Assembly (NCBI GenBank): GCA_041695325.1
Contig: JBGFRC010000054.1
Span: 1-12,768, forward strand
Length of the DNA stretch: 12,768 nucleotides
Direction: 5' to 3'
From: SURF-13 sp041695325
Lineage (GTDB): Bacteria > Pseudomonadota > Gammaproteobacteria > SURF-13
Of this stretch, positions 1 through 7,074 are shown piece after piece. Each line of letters opens with the position of its first letter. Position 1 is the stretch's first letter. The notes beneath the pieces are model-generated. The model had not been told where the DNA came from. It made no database searches and was given only the letters and a program-made list of their open reading frames with translations. The translations under genes and the position numbers were made by a program.

Positions 1-86
1 GGTGGACGGCGGGAATGAGAGAGTGATTTGAGCAGAGTTCGAGGCTTTCCGGGCGAGTCTTTGATCGCTTGTTCAGCGATAACTTG

Positions 87-1076
87 ATGCAAGGACCTGT
101 TCTTGTAACCGGAGCAAACGGGTTTGTGGGGCGCGCACTGTGTTGTGAGCTTCAGAACAAAGAGTACACCATTCGGGGTGTGGCAAGGCAAGCCATCAGG
201 ACCGGATACTCCGCCGATGTTCGTGGAAATGACTTAGGCGTTGAAGAGTGCATAGCGGTGGGGGATATCGGCCCCCAAACTGACTGGGGGCGCGCGCTGG
301 TGGACGTGGACACGGTGGTACATCTTGCCTCTCGGGCGCATGTTATGCGAGAGGTGGCGGACGATCCGGAGGATGAGTATCGCCGGGTTAATGTGGCGGG
401 CACGGAACGATTGGCGGCTATGGCCGCGGACGCCGGCGTGAGGCGTTTTATTTACCTAAGCTCCGTCAAGGTGAACGGTGAACGGACGGTGGCCGCCCCG
501 TTTACGGAGAGCGACGTCCCGTATCCTGAAGATGTTTATGGGCGGTTTAAGCTGGAAACTGAAGATAGGCTGCGGCGTGTCGCCGGTTTCTCGAAGCTTG
601 AGGTGGTGATTATCCGCCCGCCTCTGGTGTATGGGCCCGGCGTCAAGGCGAATTTTTTACGTTTGATGGAGTGGATATGGCGCGGTGTGCCGCTGCCGCT
701 GAAAAAGGTGAGTAACCGGCGCAGTTTGATCTATGTGGGCAATCTGGTGGACGCCATTATTGCTTGTGTCGAGCACCCGGCGGCGACGGGGAAAACCTTT
801 TTGGTCAGCGACAACGAGGACGTTTCCACACCGGAGTTGATAAGGCGCATGGCGCACGCCTTGGGACGTCCGGCGCGTTTGTTTCCGTGTCCGCCTGCGC
901 TGTTGCACGCAGGCGCCCGATTAACGGGTAGGCAGGAAGCAGCGGAACGGTTGTTGGGTTCGCTGGTGGTGGACAGTTCCAAAATCCGGCGTGAACTCGG
1001 ATGGAAGCCGCCTTATACGATGGAACAGGGGCTGGCTGAGACGGCGCGCTGGTATAAGGCTACACACGGCGTCTGA
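87..1076 (+). CDS. NAD-dependent sugar-nucleotide epimerase/dehydratase (extended SDR)
   Basis: A 329-residue cytoplasmic protein of the extended short-chain dehydrogenase family, which epimerises or dehydrates NDP-sugars for O-antigen or other surface polysaccharides. Seen: an N-terminal Rossmann motif TGANGFVG (residues 8-15), the catalytic serines in YLSSVKVNGE (about 125-126), the YGRFK motif (Tyr151, Lys155), and the following RPPLVYGPGV segment typical of UDP-GlcNAc/UDP-Glc 4-epimerase-like members. I chose the ATG at 87 because it puts the Rossmann strand at the usual distance from the N-terminus; a TTG at 69 is in frame but less likely, and an in-frame stop at 24-26 limits any extension. 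No strong ribosome binding site is visible. The exact substrate cannot be read from the sequence. It probably ends a polysaccharide cluster lying to the left; the genes to its right are unrelated. Confidence 0.88.
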   Translation: MQGPVLVTGANGFVGRALCCELQNKEYTIRGVARQAIRTGYSADVRGNDLGVEECIAVGDIGPQTDWGRALVDVDTVVHLASRAHVMREVADDPEDEYRRVNVAGTERLAAMAADAGVRRFIYLSSVKVNGERTVAAPFTESDVPYPEDVYGRFKLETEDRLRRVAGFSKLEVVIIRPPLVYGPGVKANFLRLMEWIWRGVPLPLKKVSNRRSLIYVGNLVDAIIACVEHPAATGKTFLVSDNEDVSTPELIRRMAHALGRPARLFPCPPALLHAGARLTGRQEAAERLLGSLVVDSSKIRRELGWKPPYTMEQGLAETARWYKATHGV

Positions 1077-1082
1077 TGTACC

Positions 1083-1193
1083 CTACTGCACAGGTGCGCG
1101 ATCCAGTCGCCGGTAAGAAAGCGCCTCGGTGAGGTGAGTGGTCTGGATGTCTCCACTGCCTGCCGGGTCGGCGATGGTGCGGGCGACTTTGAA
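1083..1193 (-). pseudogene. Relic of a second comM 3' end
   Basis: Read on the minus strand, this stretch translates to a comM C-terminus, including KVARTIAD, then QTTHLTEALSYRRLDRAP, then VQ and a TAG stop at 1083-1085. The intact comM (ending at 1716) has QTAHLTEALSYRRMDRAP at the same place. By hand alignment, positions 1096-1190 and 1729-1823 match without gaps at 80 of 95 bases. Only about 36 codons remain, with no ATPase domain, so it cannot be functional. It lies in the same orientation as the true gene, so the two copies are direct repeats bracketing the toxin-antitoxin remnant. Confidence 0.85.
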
Positions 1194-1200
1194 ATTGGCT

Positions 1201-1444
1201 ATGGTTAAGAATGGCGATATCGAAATTCTGCGAGAAGCCGCATCGCAGGGACGCATTCACTGGCACCAGTGTGCTATCATGAACGGTGAGATCATCGAAG
1301 CCACCCGATGGATTGCCCCTATCCAAGCTGCCTCATTCTGTGGGTTGAGGAAGAACCGGTACATGTGGTAGCTGCAGCTGATCCCGCAGCCAGGATCTTG
1401 AACACTTCGAACCTGATTTCAAAACCAGGAGAAAAGAATCATGA
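1201..1444 (+). pseudogene. Decayed DUF4258-type toxin gene, partner of the downstream zinc-ribbon antitoxin
   Basis: Pieces of a DUF4258-like small protein can be read across two frames. From the ATG at 1201 comes MVKNGDIEILREAASQGRIH and WHQ, then NGEIIE. After about 1300 the frame must shift to read DCPYPSCLILWVEEEPVHVV and AAADPAARI. After about 1395 it continues as EHFEPDFKTRRKES with a TGA at 1442-1444. Three lesions are inferred against the family pattern: loss of roughly 16 codons after WHQ (near 1270), a one-base loss near 1300, and a missing segment near 1395. The terminal TGA overlaps the antitoxin start as ATGA, the usual coupled arrangement of such pairs. Family assignment is from remembered sequence patterns (GEIIE, PSCLxL, DFKTRRK), not a search. 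Confidence 0.72.
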
Positions 1445-1686
1445 GCAAGAATATTGGGCGCTGCCCACTTTGCGGCGGTGAAAAGCGTCCTGGCACCACG
1501 ACATTTACCGTTGACTTGAAATTTGGTGTCGTGGTGGTTAGGGAAGTGCCTGCGCTCGTCTGCGCCAAGTGCGGCGATGCGTGGATTGAAGATACTGTAG
1601 CTGCGAAACTGGAAAGCATTGTGGCGGAAGCGCGCCGTAAACACACCGTAGTGGAGGTTGCTCAGTGGCAGCAGGTAGCGGCATGA
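1441..1686 (+). CDS. YgiT/MqsA-type zinc-ribbon antitoxin (short form)
   Basis: An 81-residue protein with two CxxC pairs (Cys8/Cys11 in CPLCGG and Cys41/Cys44 in CAKCGD), the zinc ribbon of YgiT-type antitoxins. The C-terminal part after about residue 50 looks helical, and there is no room for the Xre-like DNA-binding domain of full-length MqsA, so DNA binding is doubtful. In this family the protein usually neutralises a small RNase-like or DUF4258 partner encoded just upstream. A good ribosome binding site (AGGAG, 1427-1431) precedes the ATG by 9 bases. The reading frame is intact although the upstream toxin gene is broken, leaving an orphan antitoxin. It converges on comM, with 29 bases between the two stop codons and no visible terminator. 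Confidence 0.8.
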   Translation: MSKNIGRCPLCGGEKRPGTTTFTVDLKFGVVVVREVPALVCAKCGDAWIEDTVAAKLESIVAEARRKHTVVEVAQWQQVAA

Positions 1687-1715
1687 GTGCGATTCGCTCC
1701 AAAATGATTTAAAGA

Positions 1716-3230
1716 TCATGGCCCCGGGGCGCGATCCATGCGGCGGTAGGAAAGGGCTTCGGTGAGGTGGGCGGTTTGGATGTTTTCACTGCTCGCCAGG
1801 TCGGCGATGGTGCGGGCGACCTTGAGGATGCGGTGGTAGGCGCGGGGGGAGAGGCCGAGGCGCTCGATGGCTTGTTCCAGCAGGCGCTGGTCGGCCTCGC
1901 TCAGGCGGCAGAATTTTTCTATTTGTTTGTTTTTGAGCGCGGCGTTGGGTTTGGCGCTGCGCTGTATCTGGCGGTGGCGCGCAGCCTCCACGCGCGCGCG
2001 CACCGCCGCGCTGGTTTCGCTGGCATCACTGTTGCCGGCGCGTAAACTTTCCTTGGGCAGCTTGGGCACTTCGATGTGCATGTCTATGCGGTCGAGCAGC
2101 GGCCCGGAGATGCGCGCGCGGTAGCGCTGCACTTGCTCCAGGGTGCAGTGGCAGCGTCCGCTCACGTCGCCCAGATGGCCGCAGGGGCAGGGGTTCATGG
2201 CGGCGATGAACTGGAAGCGCGCGGGGAATTCAGCCTGGCGCGCGGCGCGCGAGATGGTGATGCGACCGGATTCCAGCGGTTCGCGCAGGACTTCGAGCAC
2301 GCGCCGGTCGAATTCCGGCAGTTCATCCAGAAACAGCACGCCGTGATGGGCAAGCGATATTTCGCCCGGGCGCGGTAGGCTGCCTCCTCCCACCAGGGCC
2401 ACGCCCGACGCGGTGTGATGCGGCGCGCGAAACGGGCGTTTACGCCATAATTTAGTCGTAAAACCCTGATCGCTGACGGACAACAGCGCCGCTGACTCCA
2501 GGGCTTCTTCTTCCGTCATCGCCGGCAGTATGCCCGGCAGACGGCTTGCCAGCATGGTCTTGCCGGTGCCAGGCGGGCCGATCATGAGCAGGCTGTGGCC
2601 GCCGGCCGCGGAGATCTCCAACGCGCGCTTGGCATGTTGCTGACCGCGCACCTCCGCTAAGTCCTCACTCGTCTCCTCCCCAAGCTGTGCCGCATTCAAC
2701 ACCTGCGGCGCAAGTGCCTTGCTTCCCGCCAGATGTGCGCACACTTCCAGCAGGTGGCGCGCGCCCAGCACCGTCACGCCCGTCACCAGCGCCGCTTCAT
2801 CGGCATTTTCCATTGGCGTCAGCAACGCGCGCCCCGCCTCGCGCACCTTCAGCGCCGCGGGTAACACGCCGCGAGTGGCGCGCAGCTCGCCGGTCAAGGC
2901 CAGTTCCCCAATAAATTCGTAGTGGTGCAGCGCCGGCTTGGGGATTTGGCCCGAAGCGGCGAGTATCCCCAGCGCTATCGCAAGATCAAAGCGTCCGCCT
3001 TCCTTGGGCAGATCGGCGGGGGCGAGGTTGATGGTGATGCGGCGCGCGGGGAAATCAAAATGTGCGTTGAGCAGGGCGCTGCGCACGCGGTCTTTGCTTT
3101 CCTTGACCGTTGCTTCCGGCAAGCCGACGATGGACAGGCTGGGCAGGCCGTTGGAGAGGTGCACCTCGACGGTGACCAGCGGCGCATCGATGCCGGCCTG
3201 CGCCCGGCTGTAAACCACGGCAAGCGACAT
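1716..3230 (-). CDS. comM: ComM/YifB family Mg-chelatase-like AAA+ ATPase
   Basis: A 504-residue protein, full length for the family. ComM is a hexameric AAA+ helicase that promotes branch migration during integration of incoming DNA in natural transformation; it acts in the cytoplasm. Seen: the N-terminal ChlI-like domain (about 1-170, with IVGLPEATVKESKDRVRSAL), Walker A GPPGTGKT (218-225), the RAPHHTAS motif (268-275), Walker B VLFLDE (298-303), a four-cysteine cluster in NPCPCGHLGDVSGRCHC (Cys348, 350, 360, 362), the LLDRIDMHIEV segment, and a C-terminal Mg-chelatase lid domain ending in RRMDRAPGP. The start is the ATG at 3228-3230, 9 bases after the ubiK stop, so the two genes are probably co-transcribed. 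Its last 95 bases have a diverged direct copy at 1096-1190. Confidence 0.95.
   Translation of the reverse strand: MSLAVVYSRAQAGIDAPLVTVEVHLSNGLPSLSIVGLPEATVKESKDRVRSALLNAHFDFPARRITINLAPADLPKEGGRFDLAIALGILAASGQIPKPALHHYEFIGELALTGELRATRGVLPAALKVREAGRALLTPMENADEAALVTGVTVLGARHLLEVCAHLAGSKALAPQVLNAAQLGEETSEDLAEVRGQQHAKRALEISAAGGHSLLMIGPPGTGKTMLASRLPGILPAMTEEEALESAALLSVSDQGFTTKLWRKRPFRAPHHTASGVALVGGGSLPRPGEISLAHHGVLFLDELPEFDRRVLEVLREPLESGRITISRAARQAEFPARFQFIAAMNPCPCGHLGDVSGRCHCTLEQVQRYRARISGPLLDRIDMHIEVPKLPKESLRAGNSDASETSAAVRARVEAARHRQIQRSAKPNAALKNKQIEKFCRLSEADQRLLEQAIERLGLSPRAYHRILKVARTIADLASSENIQTAHLTEALSYRRMDRAPGP
1729..1823. repeat. Direct repeat partner of 1096-1190 (comM 3' end)
   Basis: The 3' coding end of comM matches 1096-1190 in the same orientation at about 80 of 95 positions, without gaps. 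The 538 bases between the two copies hold the toxin-antitoxin remnant. Two diverged copies of a gene's 3' end flanking foreign genes is the footprint expected from past integration or recombination at that gene's end, though no integrase is left. Confidence 0.75.
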
Positions 3231-3239
3231 GCGGGGGCG

Positions 3240-3503
3240 TTATTCTTCCGTGCGCTGTTTCAGCAATTCGGCTTCAAGCGCGGCGACCTTTTCCTCCAGT
3301 GCCTTGAGCTTGGCGCGCGTGCGCGCGAGCACTTCGGACTGCACGTCGAACTCTTCGCGCGTCACCAGGTCCAGCCTGGCGAAGGCGGCGGTGAGCGATG
3401 CGCGCAGATTTTTTTCAATGTCGTTGTGCAAGCCGCGCACCCCGGAAGGCAATGCGTCAAGAATGCCGCGCATCAGTTCGTTCAGGGTTTGAGTGTTGAC
3501 CAT
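3240..3503 (-). CDS. ubiK: UbiK (YqiC) ubiquinone biosynthesis accessory factor
   Basis: An 87-residue protein of the YqiC/BMFP (DUF526) family. Known role: an accessory factor that binds UbiJ and the membrane and helps the cytosolic ubiquinone-biosynthesis complex under aerobic conditions. Seen: an N-terminal amphipathic helix region (LNELMRGILDALPSG), the DIEKNLRASLTAAFARLDLV block followed by TREEFDVQ, and a C-terminal heptad coiled coil from about residue 55 (RTRAKLKALEEKVAALEAEL) that trimerises in the family. A ribosome binding site (AGAGGG on the minus strand, 3511-3516) precedes the ATG. It sits 9 bases upstream of comM, a pairing common in gammaproteobacteria. The 75 bases upstream contain a small inverted repeat ATACA-G-TGTAT (3527-3537) but no convincing promoter. 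Confidence 0.92.
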   Translation of the reverse strand: MVNTQTLNELMRGILDALPSGVRGLHNDIEKNLRASLTAAFARLDLVTREEFDVQSEVLARTRAKLKALEEKVAALEAELLKQRTEE

Positions 3504-3578
3504 AAAGCTTCCCTCTGGATTGCCGTATACAGTGTATGAAAAATCGCCGGAATACGCTATCCGTTCAGGCCAAGCACT

Positions 3579-4796
3579 TTAGCTGCCGTCTTCAATATAA
3601 GCGGCGCGTGCTACCGCGTGCTTGAGTAATGCGCAGACCCTGGCCGATGTTACGGCGGCGAGTTGCTCGCAACGCTCTTGCAAACCGGGGTGACGTTGGA
3701 GGTAAATCGCCTCGTGCGCTAGACGCTCCATGATGCTGTCCGGATCATCCGCTTCAATCAATAAACCCGCGCGCAGGTGGCGTTGCGCCGTTTCCGATTC
3801 CGCAGGCTCGGGGCCGAAGCGGATAAGTTGCTGCAAGGTGTCCTCGACGGCGCGGCGGCAGTCCTCAGCCTCCCGTGCGGCGCAGGCCGTTTGAATGAAC
3901 CACAGACCGGTGTCCGAGTAGACCTCATGGCGCGAGTGGACATGGTACACCAGGCCGCGCCGTTCGCGCAGTTCCCGGAACAGCCGTGAAGAGACGCCTC
4001 CCGCGAGGATGTGATTGGCGACCAGCAGGACTGGGAAATCACGGTGACCGGCGGGCGGCGCCGGCATGATCCATAATAAGTGCCGTTGTTCCCCCTTACC
4101 GGTCTCACGGTGTACCCCGGGGAAGTGGCGTGGCGGCGCTTGGGCGGGGGCGCCGCCGCCCGGCAACGTCGCGAGTGGCGCGCAGCGGCGCGCGAGTTCG
4201 GCATGATCCACGGCGCCGGCCGCGACGACATACAGCCTGTCGCCCGACAGGTGCGTTGACCAGTAATCATGCAGCGCTTGCGCGCCTGTTTGTGCGAGCA
4301 CCTCGCGCCGGCCCAGCAGCGGCCAGCCCATGGGGTGATCGGGCCAGGTGAGGGTGATCCCGTGCTCCTCCAGCCTCTCGGCGGGTTGTCCGGCGATCAG
4401 CGCCATCTCCTGTAACACGACGTTGCGTTCGAGTGCGACATCCCGTTCATTAAACTTCGGCGCGAGCAACAGGGTGATGAATACATCAAGCAGTTCCGGC
4501 GCATTTTCAGCCGGGACCAAACCGTACAGCGCGGTCAGTTCGCGGCCGGTATGGGCATTGATCTGCCCGCCCATGGCCTCGAAGCGCAGGGCCAGTGTCT
4601 CGGCATCATACTGCGCCGCGCCTTTGAACAGCAGATGTTCCAGCAGGTGCGCGTAACCGCATTGCTCCGGGCGTTGATGCCTGCCGCCGTTCAGCCACCA
4701 CAGACTGATGGCAACGCTCCGGCTGGCCATGGGATAAGAGAGGATCTGGACGCCGTTGGAGAGCCGGCTTTTTTGTATGGTCGCTGGAGTCATCAT
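3579..4796 (-). CDS. M16 family zinc metallopeptidase (insulinase/processing-peptidase type)
   Basis: About 405 residues, the size of single-unit M16B peptidases. Seen (numbered from the TTG at 4799): the inverted zinc motif HLLEH (His51, Glu54, His55), the third ligand Glu131 in NVVLQEM about 75 residues later, and the C-terminal substrate-binding block SRLFRELRERRGLVYHVHSR. All catalytic residues are present, so an active peptidase is expected rather than an inactive partner subunit. There is no obvious signal peptide. Three consecutive start candidates exist (TTG 4799, ATG 4796, ATG 4793); I chose the first ATG. A weak AGGTG lies 14 bases upstream. It is transcribed away from the guanidine operon and shares the intergenic region with it. 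Substrate and pathway are unknown. The next minus-strand gene, ubiK, starts 75 bases after its stop. Confidence 0.9.
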   Translation of the reverse strand: MMTPATIQKSRLSNGVQILSYPMASRSVAISLWWLNGGRHQRPEQCGYAHLLEHLLFKGAAQYDAETLALRFEAMGGQINAHTGRELTALYGLVPAENAPELLDVFITLLLAPKFNERDVALERNVVLQEMALIAGQPAERLEEHGITLTWPDHPMGWPLLGRREVLAQTGAQALHDYWSTHLSGDRLYVVAAGAVDHAELARRCAPLATLPGGGAPAQAPPRHFPGVHRETGKGEQRHLLWIMPAPPAGHRDFPVLLVANHILAGGVSSRLFRELRERRGLVYHVHSRHEVYSDTGLWFIQTACAAREAEDCRRAVEDTLQQLIRFGPEPAESETAQRHLRAGLLIEADDPDSIMERLAHEAIYLQRHPGLQERCEQLAAVTSARVCALLKHAVARAAYIEDGS

Positions 4797-4839
4797 CAAG
4801 ATTGGGATAGCACCTTATTGAGGCATATCCGGATATTAC

Positions 4840-4856
4840 TGCACAAAAATGGTGCA
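4840..4856. promoter_or_regulatory. NtrC-type enhancer site
   Basis: TGCACAAAAATGGTGCA is a 17-bp palindrome (TGCAC-N7-GTGCA) that closely matches the NtrC consensus known from glnA enhancers. Its centre lies about 168 bases upstream of the transcription start predicted from the sigma-54 motif, a workable enhancer distance. A further half-site TGCAC occurs at 4947-4951. The site is only 44 bases from the start of the divergent M16 peptidase gene and could affect that gene too. Confidence 0.78.
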
Positions 4857-4989
4857 GAGAGATGTGATAAGTGCTTGAGGCAATCCCTTATTGCGCAGCC
4901 TTTTTGAAGCAAATTTGTATACGGAATCTTCAACAAAACAGATGTCTGCACAAGGTTTTCAAAATTGATCAAGGCCTGTCCCAACCGTC

Positions 4990-5005
4990 TGGCATAATAG
5001 TTGCC
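4990..5005 (+). promoter_or_regulatory. Sigma-54 (-24/-12) promoter of the guanidine operon
   Basis: TGGCATAATAGTTGCC fits the sigma-54 pattern TGGCAC-N5-TTGCA with exact spacing: GG at 4991-4992 and GC at 5003-5004. The predicted transcription start is near 5016, giving a leader of about 45 bases before the riboswitch. Together with the upstream NtrC-like palindrome it indicates nitrogen-limitation control. An overlapping extended -10 (TGGCATAAT) has no -35 at 16-18 bases, so a sigma-70 reading is less convincing. Confidence 0.75.
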
Positions 5006-5060
5006 ATGGTATCAGACGAGGGGTCGAACATTGTGCTTCGTCCCATAGTTTACCCTTAGA

Positions 5061-5173
5061 GACAACTAGGGTTCCGGTCTGCGGCGGAATTTGCCTCAAG
5101 ATGCTGGTCCGAGAGTTGTCGGCCTTGCCCTCATTTGGGGTTGGGCTCCACGGCGGGATAAAAGCCCGGGAGA
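5061..5173 (+). promoter_or_regulatory. Guanidine-I (ykkC) riboswitch aptamer
   Basis: All three conserved blocks of the ykkC-I class are present in order: CTAGGGTTCCG (5066-5076), TGGTCCGAGAG (5105-5115) and GGGATAAAAGCCCGGGAG (5155-5172). The closing P1 stem is perfect: GACAAC (5061-5066) pairs with GTTGTC (5115-5120). This RNA class binds guanidinium and turns on genes for guanidine export or breakdown. It lies in the 5' leader of an operon that encodes a guanidine hydrolase, which independently supports the ligand. No U-tract follows the aptamer, so the expression platform is not a standard intrinsic terminator and may act on translation. Confidence 0.95.
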
Positions 5174-5258
5174 CAGGCAGGTTTTGCATAGGCCCAGATA
5201 TGGACTTAAGCCCTGCTCGACCTCTCGCGCCCATAAACCGTTATGGAGATTGACCCTT

Positions 5259-6254
5259 ATGAAAACGCATCGTATCCCCCTGGTGGCTGTCCTGTTGTGC
5301 TCGCTTGCCGGATTCATTCATCCGTCCTCCGTCCAGGCCGAGGTCAAGGTAGGCGTCAGCGACTGGCCCGGCTGGGTGGCTTGGTACGTCGCCGAACAGA
5401 AAGGTTACTTTAAGAAACACGGCGCCAAGGTCGAGCTGGTGTGGTTTCCCAATTACACCGACTCGATCCAGGCGCTCTCGGCCGGCAAGCTGGACGCCAA
5501 TTCCCAGACCTGGAGCGACAGCATGGCGCCGCTCGCCGCGGGTGTGCCCATCAAGCTGATACTGGTGAATGACAATTCCGCGGGCAACGACGCCCTGATG
5601 GTCACGCCGGCGATTAAATCCTTCGCCGATCTCAAGGGCAAGACCGTCGCGCTGGAACAGTTCAGCGTGTCGCACTTTGTGCTGGTGACGGCGCTGGCCA
5701 AGAACCGTATGACCCCCGATGACGTGAAGGTCGTCAACCTCACCGCTGGTGATGCGGCCGCTGCGTTTTTGAGCGGACGGGTGGATGCCGCGGTGGTATG
5801 GAATCCGTGGGTCAACCAGATTCAATTGAGTGGCAAGGGCCACGCCTTGTTCACGTCCAAAGATATGCCGGGTTTGATTCCCGATGCGCTGGTCGCGCAG
5901 CAGAAGGCGATCGCCGACAAGACAAAACGCAAGGATTTCATCGGCATGATCAAGGCCTGGTATGACACGGTCAAGTTTATCGAGACGCATCCCGAGGAGG
6001 CAGCGAAGATCATGTCCAAGATCGTCGGACTCGACGCCAAGGAGTATCAGACCTTCCTCCCCGGCACGCGCTTCTTCCACCAGGCGGATAATCTGGAGGC
6101 CTTCGGTCCCGCCACCCATCCCAATTCCCTGTTGGCAGTAGGGCCGGCCATCGAGAAGTTTCTTAAGGACAATAAACTGCTGGAGGGCACGGTGGATTTT
6201 CAAAAAGGGCTGGATGATACCTTGCTCAAGGAGGCGGCAGCTTCCGCGCAATAA
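5259..6254 (+). CDS. NitT/TauT-type ABC transporter substrate-binding protein, probably for guanidine
   Basis: A 331-residue periplasmic protein. Residues 1-27 form a cleavable signal peptide (positive start, hydrophobic core, VQA-E cleavage) with no lipobox cysteine. The mature part begins VKVGVSDWPGWVAWYVAEQ, typical of the nitrate/taurine/sulfonate binding-protein family, with GDAAAAFLSGRVDAAVVWNPW in the second lobe. The start at 5259 is set by the signal peptide and a GGAG 10 bases upstream; the frame is open further upstream but that DNA is the riboswitch. As the first gene behind a guanidine riboswitch, co-encoded with guanidine hydrolase and urease, guanidine is the likely ligand; urea or another amidine is possible. 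The permease follows after 22 bases. Confidence 0.88.
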   Translation: MKTHRIPLVAVLLCSLAGFIHPSSVQAEVKVGVSDWPGWVAWYVAEQKGYFKKHGAKVELVWFPNYTDSIQALSAGKLDANSQTWSDSMAPLAAGVPIKLILVNDNSAGNDALMVTPAIKSFADLKGKTVALEQFSVSHFVLVTALAKNRMTPDDVKVVNLTAGDAAAAFLSGRVDAAVVWNPWVNQIQLSGKGHALFTSKDMPGLIPDALVAQQKAIADKTKRKDFIGMIKAWYDTVKFIETHPEEAAKIMSKIVGLDAKEYQTFLPGTRFFHQADNLEAFGPATHPNSLLAVGPAIEKFLKDNKLLEGTVDFQKGLDDTLLKEAAASAQ

Positions 6255-6276
6255 CACGGGGCCTGCGAGCCGCGGC

Positions 6277-7074
6277 ATGAAGACTCGGACGGCGTTTTGG
6301 GCCATTCGCGGCGAGCTGGCGCGCCGGCACTATCTGCTCATCGGGCTGATCGGTTTTGCCTGCCTGCTGTTGATCTGGAGCGGGTTGGCGGCGAGCGGCT
6401 GGTTCGAGAAGATATTTTTGCCCGGCCCACTCGAAGTATCGCAGCGCTTCGTAATCTGGTTCACCGAGGACAATCTGCTGGGCGATATCCGCATCAGCAT
6501 TTACCGGGTGACGGCGGGATTTCTGTTTTCGCTGGTGCTCGCGTTGCCGCTGGGTCTGCTGATCGGGACCTTCAAGCCGGCGCAGGCTTTTTTTGAGCCG
6601 CTGATCGAGTTCGCGCGTTATCTGCCGGCGGTGGCCTTTGTCCCGCTGGTGATGCTGTGGGTGGGTATCGCGGAGGGCGCCAAGATCACCATCATCTGGA
6701 TCGGGACGTTTTTCCAGATGGTGCTGATGATCTCCGAGGACGTGCGCCGCGTGCCCATGACGCAGATCGAGGCGGCGCAGACGATGGGCGCCAGCCGCGG
6801 CGAGATCCTCACGCGCGTGGTGTTGAAATCCGCCATGCCCAATATCGTGGATACGCTGCGCGTGACGATGGGCTGGGCGTGGACTTACCTTGTGGTCGCC
6901 GAGCTGGTGGCGGCCAATTCGGGGCTCGGCTATGCCATCCTCAAGGCGCAGCGCTTTTTGCAGACCGACAAGATATTTGTAGGGATTCTGCTGATCGGGC
7001 TCATCGGCTTCATCATGGATCAGTTATTTCGCTTGCTGCACCGCAGGAGTTTTCCATGGCTGCATCACCGGTAA
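6277..7074 (+). CDS. ABC transporter permease (NitT/TauT type, BPD_transp_1)
   Basis: A 265-residue inner-membrane protein with about six hydrophobic segments, the first near residues 20-40 (LIGLIGFACLLLIWSGLAA). The binding-protein-dependent permease motif that contacts the ATPase is present (EAAQTMGASRGEILTRVVL, about residues 166-184), as is the family block LPGPLEVSQRF near the N-terminus and RYLPAVAFVPLVMLWVGI in the middle. The ATG at 6277 was chosen because it gives the family's usual short cytoplasmic start; in-frame sequence before it belongs to the binding-protein gene. It would form a homodimeric channel with the neighbouring ATPase. Its last 19 bases overlap the ATPase gene, suggesting translational coupling. 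Confidence 0.92.
   Translation: MKTRTAFWAIRGELARRHYLLIGLIGFACLLLIWSGLAASGWFEKIFLPGPLEVSQRFVIWFTEDNLLGDIRISIYRVTAGFLFSLVLALPLGLLIGTFKPAQAFFEPLIEFARYLPAVAFVPLVMLWVGIAEGAKITIIWIGTFFQMVLMISEDVRRVPMTQIEAAQTMGASRGEILTRVVLKSAMPNIVDTLRVTMGWAWTYLVVAELVAANSGLGYAILKAQRFLQTDKIFVGILLIGLIGFIMDQLFRLLHRRSFPWLHHR

Noticed and set aside
1060..1326. 88-codon minus-strand open frame as a small gene
   Set aside because: The comM homology lies in a different frame of the same strand, and this frame shows no coding character.
2922..3539. 205-codon plus-strand open frame opposite comM and ubiK
   Set aside because: It is antisense to two well-supported genes in GC-rich DNA and has no recognisable domain.
4965..4998. 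Possible sigma-70 promoter: TTGATC as -35 and CATAAT as -10
   Set aside because: The spacing is 22 bases, too long, and the CATAAT bases are better explained as part of the exactly spaced sigma-54 motif.
5168..5226. Intrinsic terminator after the riboswitch
   Set aside because: A competing hairpin can be drawn, but no run of T follows it; the only T4 (5182-5185) lies in its loop.
5091..5258. N-terminal extension of the binding protein through the open frame upstream of 5259
   Set aside because: That DNA is the conserved guanidine-I aptamer and leader, and the signal peptide begins at 5259.
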